NCBI RefSeq assembly: GCF_014633365.1
Contig: NC_068346.1
Span: 16,699,030 to 16,763,029, forward strand
DNA length: 64,000 nt
Direction: 5' to 3'
Source of the DNA: Diospyros lotus
Lineage: Eukaryota; Streptophyta; Magnoliopsida; Ericales; Ebenaceae
Shown here piece by piece: positions 1 through 11,729 of this stretch (position 1 is the first letter of the stretch; every line of letters begins with the position of its first letter). Made by a program: the position numbers and the translations under genes. Under the pieces are notes generated by a model. The model did not search any database. It saw only the letters and a list, made by a program, of their open reading frames with translations, and was not told the DNA's origin.

Positions 1-1560
1 TTAAGATCAAAAGTCGAAGGCGACGAACCAAAGGAGGAATAACTAATCGACACAGAGGATGAGTTAGGAGACGGCTCCCTCGGACTAGCGACGACAGTCG
101 GTGCTGGTTGGGCCATGAGTTGTGGACGCCATTGATAGACCTAAAGATCGAGGCAATCAAGGCAAGAGGCAAAGGATGGTGGAGATGGTGAAGGCATTGG
201 AGATGGAGATGATGGAAGGTCAAGAAAAGGGACAAGCAAAGGTAACCCAGTAAACACAGACTCGGAGACCTCAGACGAAGAAGGGAGATAAGGAGATGAC
301 CCAAAAAAGGTAACATCCGCTGAAACAAAATATCGAGTTAATTGAGGAGAGTAGCAATGATACCCCTTCTGAAAGCAGGAATAACCCAGAAAAACACCTT
401 TAACAGAACGAGCGGATAACTTATCACAACCTGGGACAAGATGGTGAACAAAGCATGTACTCCCAAAGATACGAGGGGGAAGAGAATATAAGTAAACCCG
501 AGGAAAAAGAATGGAATGAGGAATCTGGTCATTAAGGATAGAAGATGGCATACGGCTAATTAAGTAACATGCAGTTAAGACAGCATCACCCCAGTATTGA
601 AGAAGAACATGCATATGAAGAAGAAGCGTGTGGGCTGTCTCAATTAAATGACGATTCCTGCATTCAGTCACCCCATTTTATTGTTGGGTTCCAGGACACG
701 AAGCTTGGTGAAGAATCTCATTGGATGCCATAAAAGATCTAAAGGAGAGAGAGAAATATTCAAGAGCATTATCACTACGAAGAACACGGATAGGCAAATT
801 AAACTGAGTTCTAATTTCAGCACAAAATGTAGTGAAGACTGAAAATAACTTTGAACGCGTTTTCATTAAATATAGCCATGTAGTTTGAGAGAAATCATCA
901 ATAAATGTTACAAAATAACAAAAATCGTCTTTTGAACTGACACGAATGAGACCCCATACATCTGAATGGACTACTGAAAAATGAGAACTAGCACGTTTAT
1001 TGACTCTACTTGGGAAAGAACTACGACTATGTTTCCCAAGTTGACAAGACTCACACTCTAAGAAAGAAATACTAGAGAGACTGGGAACCATCTTCTTGAG
1101 ATTGGGAAGAGATGGGTGCCCCAACCGATAATGGATCTGTAGTGTGGAAGTTGTCGTCGTGCACGCCACTAAAGAAGCAGGGAAAGACAGATAGTAGAGA
1201 CTATGAGACTCAAACCCTGTGCCAATCGTCCGTCCGGTCCTCCGATCCTGCACAAGAACGGAATCAGACAAAAAGGTTATAGAGCAATTAAGACTACGAG
1301 TGAGTTGACTGACAGAGAGCAAATTAAAGGTACATTGTGGTAAATGTAAAACAGATGATAATGGTAAAGTAGGAAGAGGTGATGCCGTGACTGAGGCTTG
1401 AGAGCCATCAACCAATGTAACAAGAGGTAGAGATTGCAAAGTTTGAATATGAGATAGGAGAGAACGATTATCAGACATGTGATTAGTGGCACCGGAATCA
1501 AAGATCCATGGGCCAAGAGAAGAGGAAGACTTAATGAAGCAAGCAGCAAGGTTACCAGTG
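1..1560 (-). pseudogene. copia pol: protease and integrase, broken, runs off the window
   Basis: The minus strand near 1478-1510 encodes the aspartic protease signature WIFDSGATNHM. This is followed by the GAG-pre-integrase segment (YRLGHPSL...CESCQLGKH, an H-C-C zinc-binding pattern) and the integrase core (HSDVWG, the FIDDFSQTTWLYLM stretch and LRSDNALEY). A TAA at 678-680 replaces a sense codon in the usual QQNGVVERKNRHL stretch; the frame then continues unchanged to about 141 as the integrase C-terminal part. Below 141 only the low-complexity linker towards reverse transcriptase is visible. Confidence 0.85.
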
Positions 1561-1564
1561 TCAA

Positions 1565-2581
1565 CAAGGGACGTGAGGGTGAAGTAGCCTGTTGTGCTGC
1601 TCGGAACTGAAAAAACTGAGCATACTCCCCCTCAGAGATAGTCACTAGTGAGGAATCACTGGATGTGATAGATGTCTGACCCTCCAAAGCACCCACAACC
1701 ATGTTAGCAGTACTAGCTGCATGAGGTAGACAACCATGTAGGCGATAACAAGTCTCTCTAGTGTGACCAAGACGATTACAATAGGAACACTGGGGCCGAG
1801 GACGACCACCACCCCAACGACCACTGCGATCAGTCGGGGTCATAACAAGGGCAGAGTGATCTCTAGGTACGAACATGCCACGATCGGCGGTAATAGAAGA
1901 GGCTCTAAGTAGCCTGGCAAATACCTCTGTCAGAGGAAGAAGAGACGCACTGCCGAGAATCCGTGTCTTAACTAATTCAAGCTCCGGTAGAATTCCATGA
2001 AGACAAAGGATAGTAAACATTTGATCACGTTGTTGCTGTTGTTTCTTGATATCGATATCAAATGGCATCAACTCGTTAAAATCAGTAATAAAAGCTTGAA
2101 GCTTACCCAAATATGTGGTCATATCCAAATTAGTTTGTCATAAATTGAACAAAGCACCAATGACATCATAAATATGAGTGATGTCACTAGTATACAACTC
2201 ATGAGCCCGAGTCCACAGGGCGCTACACTCCCAAAGAGGTCGAAATATCGGCATCAAAGTCGGGTCAATGGTCTGCCACAATAAACTTAATAACTGAGCA
2301 TCCACCTTCTGCCAAAGAGGTTGATCGCCCTCAGGAACAGTTGAAATAGTCTTTGATAAATGATCCTCAAGGCCATGGCCAAGAAACCAAATTTCAACTG
2401 CAGATGACCAAGCGAAATAATTCTGTCCACTCAACTTCTCTGTGATAATAACTGGTGTGCCCAAAAAATGGGAAATAGTTATAGGTGTGGACATGGTGGA
2501 ATGGCTTGTGGATGAAGAGTGAGATGGAGATGAAGACATGATGTGGAAAGAACAGCGGATCTGGAGCAGGTCGGACTGCAT
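1565..2581 (-). pseudogene. copia gag (capsid and zinc knuckle), broken
   Basis: Gag-like reading frame on the minus strand. The N-terminal part has the copia motif LSGQNYFAWSSAVE, where the polyprotein meets the UBN2/gag fold. A C-X2-C-X4-H-X4-C zinc knuckle (CSYCNRLGHTRETC) follows near 1750-1800. The frame is interrupted by a TGA at 2138-2140 and by a frameshift near 1570-1590, just before the protease. It would encode the nucleic-acid-packaging protein of the virus-like particle. The start could be the ATG at 2581 or the internal ATG near 2539; the latter gives the more typical Ser-rich N terminus. Confidence 0.8.
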
Positions 2582-2980
2582 GATCGAAGAGAGAAGAACA
2601 AATCTTAAACAACGACAAATCTAGGCAAATATGGGCACACAAAAGCTGAGAGTCACCAGATTTGAAACAACAGCGGATGGCACGGTGGTCGGATCTAGGC
2701 GGGAGCAGCTTGATCTGAAGACTAACGGCCAGATCTAGGGTCACCTAAGGATGGTCGGATTTGGACAGGAGCGATGACGGCGATGAAAGATGGTCGGATC
2801 TGGACAGGCGTGGGGAGGGCGAGATCTGGGGGCGAAGATGGTCGGATCTGAAGAAGAAGAGGCCGCGATATCAAGGAAACGACCTCGTGACCAGCGAAAC
2901 CAACGACGGATGAAGCGATCAGCGGTGATGGTATCGGTTGACGACGATAGCAGCGGCTAGCATTAGGTTAGGGTTTGGAG
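2582..2980 (-). other. copia untranslated leader with repeated motif
   Basis: Between primer-binding site and gag lies a GC-richer leader. The plus strand repeats variants of GATGGTCGGATCTGG at about 2690, 2750, 2790 and 2838. No coding function is seen. Confidence 0.5.
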
Positions 2981-2993
2981 GACTCTGATACCA
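2981..2993 (-). other. Primer-binding site of the copia element (initiator tRNA-Met)
   Basis: The minus strand reads TGGTATCAGAGTC immediately after the LTR, matching the usual TGGTATCAGAGC complement of the initiator tRNA-Met 3' end with one difference. Confidence 0.85.
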
Positions 2994-3107
2994 TGTTATG
3001 TAAATAAAATAAACTGTATATATTACCCACAAGTGTACAGTACAAGTGTAACATACACGTATTTAAAATTAATTACACTAATACCCCCTTACTTATCTTA
3101 TTTAACA
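2994..3107 (-). repeat. 5' LTR of the copia element (114 bp)
   Basis: On the minus strand it begins TGTTAAATAAG and ends ATAACA, so it has TG...CA ends with a TGTTA/TAACA terminal inverted repeat. It directly abuts the primer-binding site. 114 bp is short for a plant copia LTR. Confidence 0.8.
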
Positions 3108-3844
3108 CATGAGTTCAACAAGCCTGTGGACACAGCGGGATTTCAAAAGAGTTTCTAGAGTATTATGTAAAATTTTTGGGTGAAGTGTGAAAAAGGGGGG
3201 TGGTGGGAAGAGTTGAGTTTGGTTTCAACTCCAACATTGATGTTGATTCTTTTTTTTCTCTCTTTTTTCCTCTATTGAATAATGTAAATGCTTATAACCA
3301 TTATGGATTCAATATTTCAATGGTACCTTTGATGCTAGATAATGGTATTTTTTCAATAATTTATACATTAACTAGTGTACTCCTATATTTTTATTGTATT
3401 TTTGGTTATAGTGTTCATAACATTACTATAATTGTATCCTTATTGCTATCTTTTTCAAATCCCAGAACCCCAACTTTCTTTCATATCTGTATCTGAATCT
3501 TGCTTCTTAGAATATACATCAACCAGCCTGGTCCATTCAACCAGCATTTCTAAGAGCAATCCTCACAACAAAGAGAGATAGCATATGAAGTTACACAAAT
3601 TGACAGAAAATATGATAAAAGGCAGAAAAAAGTTAAGATCGATAAATAAAGTGGAAAACATAAAATTCCCGAAGCCAACTGCTGACTGGAAATTTACCAT
3701 ACATAAAATTACCTAAGGATTACAGAATGCAGCCTGAATTTACCAATAGGCAGAAAGGCAAATACTGAAACTTCAAATAGGCAAGCAAATTAAAAAATTA
3801 GTCTAAAAACCAAGGAATAAAAGAGGATACTGAATATTACTAAC
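3108..3844. other. Start of GWD1 intron 12, no gene
   Basis: AT-rich non-coding sequence between exon 12 of GWD1 and the copia LTR. The next exon, expected to begin with the residues following SFMHR, is not found here and must lie beyond the copia element. Confidence 0.7.
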
Positions 3845-3933
3845 CGGTGCATAAAGGACTTCTGTGCCTCACTTTCCAAGCCAGCTATTTTATCCAGCAA
3901 AGCCTTTGCAGTGCCCCGGCCATCACCAGCATC
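3845..3933 (-). CDS. GWD1: GWD1 exon 12, last exon in the window
   Basis: [20 protein letters not shown] to SFMH plus two bases of an Arg codon, then donor GTTAGT. It is the last family segment visible before the copia insertion. Confidence 0.93.
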
Positions 3934-6900
3934 CTTTTTGAGTGGAACAATGTTTAGTCAGTATATCTGGAAGTCCCTTGTTATGATACAGAATAAAACT
4001 AAAAACACCTAGATAAGGTATAACAGGCAATCCTTTCTAAGAGAATCAAACACGGTAACCTTTGGAGCCTGCTGTGGTTCAATGCCAAAATCAACATAAA
4101 AGTCAGAACCATTCTTCTTTAGCCACTTTCCACCAGACAAAAGGACAAATGGCATCCCCACAAAACTGTCATCTTCAATTTCTATCTCCAAGCATTGGAC
4201 CTGACAATTAAACTAAGGATAAATTTGAAGACCATAAATCAAGTCTTAGTTCAGGCAGATGATCCAAGGGATTTATCTTGTCACACCGTGTAGGATGGAT
4301 TGTCTGAACTGCTTGCAAATTGTGTTTCAACAGCTTTGTCCAGGGATTTTGAACCAGGAGGCAACAGACTTGGAGGTGGTTGCTGCAAAAATTTTCAGAG
4401 ATTATAACCACAAAAGAGTTGCACAACTTGTGCCACACAAAGATTATTAATCATAGTTGTATAAGGCGTGAGTAAACAATGTCCCTGTGAATAAATTCCA
4501 ATGCCTTACCAGCCATTCTCCAGGTCTTTTTGATAAGGCCCAGTGAAGGATAACTGGCTCCATGAGATCAGTAGCCAAATGGATTTTTATCTTGTGAGCA
4601 GCCTTCATAACAAGTACCTTATGAATGGAACAGTAAAATGTTAAAATATTATAATCATCCCTGCAAAACATTTATTGAACTTTACAGCATATTGTATCTC
4701 ACCATAAGTTCCTTATCAGCAAGCCTAAATATTTTCTTTTTCACAACAGAACTACCACTTTGTTCTTCTTTTTCCTTCACAAATTGTTCAACCTTAGACA
4801 ACGCTAGTGGTTCGACTGACGTCTTTTCTGCCACAGATCCAACTGCATACTTATTTAGAAGCTGGATGAAATCCCTTTGCTTGCGCCGAATTCTTTCAAC
4901 AGAAAAATATTTCTTTCTTTCTAGTTGCTTTGCAACCTTGGTTTTTATCTCTCCTTTCGTTATCTTCTTCCGTATTTCATTGATTGAAGTACCATTCTCC
5001 AGTTCAGTTTGCAACTCTTTTCTTGCTTCCTCAAATTCAATCTGGTAATGTAACATCAGACACTTAAAATCAAACAGAACAATAACTAGTGACACCTTAA
5101 TTATAAAGAATAATGAAGAAATAATAATTACCAGTTAATGCACATTTTAAAGCCTAAGAAGATAATGTAATTTTATATTTATTAGTTCTTCCTCCTTGCA
5201 TCTTCTAATTTCAAAAACTTTGACCTCCAAAATATTAAATTTATTTACAAATGGATCTTTCTAGTAGATATTTGGACTCTTTTGCCCACTACTTTCCTGA
5301 TATATAGAATATGAGAATTAACTTCCTTGCACAATAAAAGGCATTTCTGGAGTATAACTTCATGTTTGTATGAAAGATATATGTTTATTTATTAGTCATC
5401 CCTAAGTATAAAGGGCACCCCCCCCATGCAAGAGACTTCTCATTGTGCAAGGGTTGAGAGAGGGTTGTATTTGTATGCAACCTTCCCCCCTTTTTTTTTT
5501 TGGCAAAGAAACTTATAATTTAAACCCATGACCTTCTGTCAAGTCTCGGCGGTAAGACTTGAGAGAACAAAATTTAGAAGGATCGAGACAGAGGGATAGA
5601 CACAGAATTGGGAGGGAAAATGGGAGAATTGAGAGGGAAGAGAGAGAGAGTTTAAGAGGGAAGAGAGAGAGAGTTTTAAGAGGGAAAGATCTTCTCATTC
5701 AACATAGAAGTCCCATCCTCAAGTAATCGTCCTTTTACAGGCCTTTCCGCGATTCATATTGTAACCATGGGAAGAAGCTTCTAGCTCCCACTACAAGTGG
5801 CCCATGTGGGCTGCGGTTATTATAACAGAAATTGCAAAAAATTTACAAAACTACCACTGGGTCGTAACATTCCCTACCCCTAGAAAACATTCTTGTCCTC
5901 AAGAATCTGTATAAGTCTGGTAGCTCATGGGAATTGGGTTAGCAGTTTCGGTAAGTACTCCCAGGTGGTGTGATGAGGATCCATGTGAGACCACCTAACC
6001 AGCACTTGAGTTAAGGGTAGCGACCCCTGGTAGATGACCCTTTTGTCCAAGATAGCCTGGGGCTCCACGAGCACTTCCTCTTCCTCATCGATTGTAGGGA
6101 GCTCTAGGTTAACTGCCGCCTGGGGTCTTATGACTTTCTTAAGTAGAGACACATGAAATACATGGTGCATGTGGACCTGGGGTGGTAGTTTGAGCTTGTA
6201 GGCAACCCGTCCCACTTTAGGTTGTACAGTAAATGGCCCAATGTATTTTGGACTTAACTTGGATGCCAGGGTACCAGTGAATGGTTGTTGCATAGACCTC
6301 TTCACTCTCAAATAAACCTAGTCCCCTACTTCAAAGGTTCTGTCACTCCTCTTCTTATCGGCATTCTGCTTCATTCTGTTCTAGGCTATGGCCAATTCTC
6401 TTTTCAATTCCTTCAAAACTCCCTATCATTGTTGTAAGTATTATTCTACCGAAGCCAGAGTGGCTATAGAACTCGATAAGGCTGGTAAGAGGGGTGGTTT
6501 ATGGCCAAACACAGCTTCAAAAGGACTCCTATTGATAGCACTATGGTGGCTGGAATTGTACCACTACTGAGCTAATGACAGTCATTTGTTCCAACTCTTT
6601 GGTCTGTTGAAACACATGCATCTCAGGTAAGTTTCCAAACACTGATTAACTCTCTCGGTTTGGCCATCCATTTGAGAGTGATAGGCTGTGGACATGTGCA
6701 GCCCTACCCCCATTCTTTTGAACAATTCTTGACAAAACATGCTTGTGAAGATCTTGTCTCTATCCGAGATAATGGACTTCGGAACCCCGTGTAATTTAAC
6801 TATCAAATCCATGAATTTTCTTGCTACTTCTTGTGCTGAAAAGAAACGGGTTAGCCTGATGAAATGGGAGAACTTAGTCAGCCTATCTACCACCACTAAC

Positions 6901-9900
6901 ACCACATCCTTACCCTCTGATTTGGGTAGCCCTTCTATGAAGTCCATAGAGATCCTTTCCCATGCTTAATCGGGCACTGCTAAGGGTTGCAGCAAACCTG
7001 GGTAAGCCACATTCTCATTCTTGCACCTTTGGCAAACTTCACATGTTAGCACAAAACTTACCACAACCTTCTTTTGCCCCGGCCAGTAGAACACTTGTCT
7101 CACCTTCTGATAAGTGGCTTGTATTCTCGAGTGGCCTCCTATGGGTGAATCATGTAGAGAGGTTAGGATCTACCTTTTGAGTGATTCATCCTCACCCACT
7201 ACTACTCTGCCATTGAACCTTAGCAGACCATTGGAGAGAGTATACCCTGGTTTACTTGTGGGTTGTACTGCAAGCTGAGTGATTAGGTCCTGCACCCAAG
7301 GTGTTTGGTCATAACTTCCTGTTACCTCCTTAACTCACTCGAGTACCACAGTCGTTGTTGATCTGCACTCTACTTTCTCTTCCCTTCTCAAGAGGGCATC
7401 ATCTACCACGTTTTCCTTACCCTTGCGATATACAATGGTATAATCCATTCCCATTAACTCTCCCTTCCTCTGTAACTGGGTGTGCAGCCTTTGTTGGTCC
7501 AGGAATTGCAAGCTCTCGTGGTCCGTTTTGATAATGAAGGGTCCTACTTCCTGGTAATGCCTCCATCTATCAACAGCTCCTAACACAACCAGTAGTTCTT
7601 TGTCATACACACTTAGGCCTAGGTGCCTAGGGGCCAAAGCTTGGTTGATGTACGATAAGGGCCTTCCCTCTTGCATTAACACCGCACCTATCCCGTTGTC
7701 ACATGCATCTGTTTCAACCACAAATTTCTTAGAAAAATCTGGGAGAGCTAGCACCGATGCCTCTGTCATGGCCTTCTTGAGTGTTAAGAAAGTTGTTTCT
7801 GCTCTTGGATTCCATTAGAAATTGTCCTTCTTGAGAAGTTCAGTTAGGGGTTTGCTGATGGGGCCATAACCTTGTATAAACTTCCAATAGTAACCTGTTA
7901 ACCTTAAGAAACCCCTTAGTTCTTTTACCGTTTGCGGCCTGGGCCATTCTACCATGGTTGTGATCTTATTTGGATCAGTCTTCACTCCTTCTCCCGATAT
8001 AATATGACCTAGATATTCCACTTCTTTTTCAGCAAGGGTACACTTTGATAGCTTAACATACAATTTGTTAGAAGTCAAGACCTCAAAGGTGGTACGAAGG
8101 TGGTCTAGGTGTTGTTCATAGTTCGGGCTGTATATGAGGATGTCATCAAAGAAAACTAGGATGAATTTCCTCAATTAAGGCTGGAAAACTTGGTTCATTA
8201 GGGCTTGAAAGGTGGTTGGGGCATTGGTAAGCCCAAAGGGCATCACCACAAATTCATACAGCCCTTGATGAGTAGTAAATGCAGTTTTAGGTATGTCATT
8301 AGGGGTCATCGGAATTTGGTGGTAGCCGGATCTCAAGTCCAATTTAGAAAAAATGTGTGCTCCATTCAATTCATCTAATAGGTCATCAATTAAGGCTATA
8401 GGGTACTTGTTTTTGATAGTGTTGGTATTGAGTTAACGATAGTCAACACAAAATCTCCATGACCCATTTTTTTTTTTAACAAGTAACACGGGGGAGGTAA
8501 ATGGGCTTTGAGAGGGTCTAATGATAGAGGTAGAGAGCATATTAGAGATTTGTTTCTCTATCTCGGCTTTTTGGATGGGTGAATATGTATAGGCACGTAT
8601 GTTTACGGGTAGTGAGTTTGGTTTAAGGTGTATAGAGTGGTCAAGGCTCTTTTGGGTGGCAGTGATTTGGGTTCAAAAAAGAGGTCTTGAAATTCTTGCA
8701 AGAGTAAGTGTAAGCTATCAGTAAGGAGTACCTTAGTTGGGTGTTGTAGGGTGCCCAAGCTGTTCTCCCTCCTCTGCACATTCGCCTCTTCTCTTCCTTC
8801 CTGCTCGTCCCATCCCCGCACATGAATAGAGTATAATTCGGCAATCTACCCTTTCTTCTTATGCATCAGTCTCTGCAATTTGCCCCCCTCTATCATTTTA
8901 CACTCTCCTTGTTCTGTGATGCCCTTCAGTGTCAATTTGGTACTTCCCCATATCCAATGTGACTTCCAGTTTGTTGAAGTCAAATGTGAGAGGACTTACA
9001 ATTTGCATCCAATCAACGCCCAGCACTATATCCCACCCTCCCAGTTCCAGTATTCTCAGATCGCTTTGGAACAGCTATCCCTGCATAAGCCACTTGAACC
9101 CTTCACATTTGTTGTGGCTGTACATTTTGCTACCATTAGCCACTGTCACTGATAAGGGGGTGGTGGCCATCATCTTACATCCCAATTCTAATGTCGTAGC
9201 TTCATTTAGGAAGCTATGTGTACTGTCACTATCAATTAGTACTAGCAGTTCCCTTCCTCCCCATTTCCCTGGTACCTTGATAATCTTTCCTATTGTGCCT
9301 CCTTTGAGAGCATGAAATGAGATTTCCACCCCTTCTTGTTCTACTTCCTCACTGTTATGGGTTGTTGTTGCATCTTGGACAGTTTCCCCTTCCACTATCT
9401 CCTCCCCTTCTTCACCTTCGTCTTTTTCTTCCCCTTCCATGTTCAACAATTGTCTCCTGCAGATATGTCCTGGTCCAAACTTTTCTCCACACTTCTAACA
9501 TAACCCCATGAGTCTCCTATGCTCCATAGTAGTAGATCGTAGAGGATTGGGATTGGCCCTAAGTCCTCCTACTGTCCCTCTAGCCACTAAGGCTCTGGAA
9601 TTTCCTCCTAAGGTATGATTATTGGGTGGTAGGGGCTTAATCAGTGTCCAGTTCTTCTTGTAGATGGCTTCCAATGTTAACTCCTAAAGTCTCACCTTCT
9701 CCACAACTTATCTAACTGTGGTGGACATCATCATTTTAACCATTGATCTTAATTCATCTTTGAGGCCGCTAATAAAGCTAGACACAAAGTACTAGTCCGT
9801 TAATGTAGGCTATGCATTCCACATTAGTGCCCCCAGTTCTTCAAACCTCTCTTGATACTCAGTCACTGATCCCTTTTGTTTAAGCTTATTGAACTCTTCT

Positions 9901-11694
9901 ACTATATCTATCATGTTTCTTTCACCAAATCTTACACATAATTCTTCTGCAAAATCTATCCACCTCACATTCATTCCCCTCGATCTAAACCAGCCTTGAA
10001 ACCAGGCATCTGCCGTATCATTTAGATAGGCAGTAGCTAGATTGATCCTTTGATTCTCCACTACCCCATAAAACTGAAAGAATCTTTCACATCTACGGAT
10101 CTATCACCTCGGTTTGGATCCTTCAAAGAGAGGGATCTCTAATCTCGGCATTGGACCTTGATTAGATCTAGGGGAATTAGCTTCTCTTACCTGATCTCTT
10201 GTCTCATCATAGGATGAGTTTCCTGCTTCATTAACTCCTTGCGGCCTCGGGAAGATACCTGCTCCCACCATTCCTTGCTCGGAACTCATTCTGGGAGGAA
10301 ATTCCGGTGGCAATCGGAATTGAGGCAATGACAACAACATGTTGAACATGTTGTTGATTCTCTGTCCAAATTGCTCCATGTTTTCCCAGTTCCTTGCTAG
10401 TTCTTGTTGTACTCCTTCTTGGGAAGCTATTATATCTTCGCGCAGCTCTTCTCGGATTGCTCTTATTTCTTCTCTATTCTGGGCCACGGCCTCCTGCATC
10501 TGATTCATTCCAAATTCCATCGCTTCCATCCTATTCTCCAGCTGCTTCATCCTAGTGCCTTCCGCCATTCGGAATTCCTTTTGGCCCGATACAATTAACC
10601 GATCACACACCTTCCTACACCGGAATCTCGGCCAAGAATGATCGGCTCTAATACCAAAATGTCAAGTCTCAGCGGTAAGACTTGAGAGAACAAAATTTAG
10701 AAGGATTGAGACAGAGGGATAGAGACAGAATTGGGAGGGAAAATGGGAGAATTGAGAGGGGAGAGAGAAAGAGTTTAAGAGGGAAAGATCTTCTCATTCA
10801 ACATAGAAGTCCCATCCTCAAGTAATCAGCCTTTTATAGGCCCTTCCGCTGTTCATATTGTAACCATGGGAAGAAGCTTCTAGTTCCCGCTACAAATGGC
10901 CCATGTGGGATGCGATTATTACCACAGAAATTGCAAAAAATTTACAAAACTACCACTGGGTCATAACACCTTCCTGGTCACAAAGGAGGAACTTTACCAT
11001 TGAGTTCTCCAAGTATACCTATATTTAATTATTGATGTGTCCCTACAACAAATTGTCATTAATTTCTTTTCTTTTTTCCTTTCAATTGCCAAAGGTCTAT
11101 ATCTTGTGTTTTTATATGGGCTAGGAGAAATCTTCCCCATACCTCTAACCAAACACCCCAATCTCATACCCTTGATGGGCAGACCATTCTCATTTTCTTT
11201 TCCACTCACCCACGTTAAGGGGGCTTAGGTACTCAGATTGAGAAAAAATAAACTCGCATAACACTTCAAAAGGTCAATTTTTCAAATCTAAATTAGAAAC
11301 GCACAAACACAATATAAAAATGAAAGAAAACATTTTTGTAATGATCAGAACTATAATATATCTTTTAACAAGGATATTTTTGTATTTTAATATAGAATAA
11401 GGGTATTTGAGGCATGTTATATATAATAGGGAAAGTCTGCACTGAGGTTACCTAAATCCTACCTTGCTAAACTCGCTTTTTAGGTTATACCAATTTCCTT
11501 ATAACTTGCCCCATTAATCCCATAACTTCCTATTAAGGGGCCAGGACTACCTGGTTTTCCAGGTCAAATTGCTACTTAATCTATGGTTCTTATTTACATT
11601 ATTAAAAATAGGATTTTATTTCCCTATATGTAGCAAAAAAATAGGATCTAATTTAAAGTTAGCCCTTCATATGCACTTGACAGAACTAGATACT

Positions 11695-11729
<35 letters not shown>

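Larger units (their letters stand above)
1..3107 (-). mobile_element. Ty1/copia retrotransposon, 5' part, cut by the window edge
   Basis: Reading on the minus strand, the element starts with a 114-bp LTR, then a primer-binding site, a leader, gag, protease and integrase; the reverse transcriptase would lie beyond position 1. The order protease-integrase before reverse transcriptase is the Ty1/copia order. It sits in intron 12 of GWD1, in the same orientation as the gene. The coding region carries at least two in-frame stops and one frameshift, so this copy is not autonomous. The base after the LTR could start a CATGA target duplication (3108-3112), but the other end is not visible. Confidence 0.9.
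5537..10968 (-). mobile_element. Ty3/gypsy element A (chromovirus-like), full length, in GWD1 intron 7
   Basis: Two LTRs (333 and 309 bp) enclose a primer-binding site, gag, protease, reverse transcriptase, RNase H, integrase with a chromodomain-like tail, and a polypurine tract, all on the minus strand. The order with integrase after RNase H is Ty3/gypsy. It is flanked by the perfect 5-bp duplication CCTTC (5532-5536 and 10969-10973). The LTRs differ at about 19 sites by eye plus one 24-bp purine-rich block, so the insertion is old enough to have decayed. Coding frames are broken many times. Confidence 0.95.

Noticed and set aside
3200..3496. 98-codon plus-strand frame in GWD1 intron 12
   Set aside because: Phe/Leu/Ile-rich translation of AT-rich intron DNA, with no motif.
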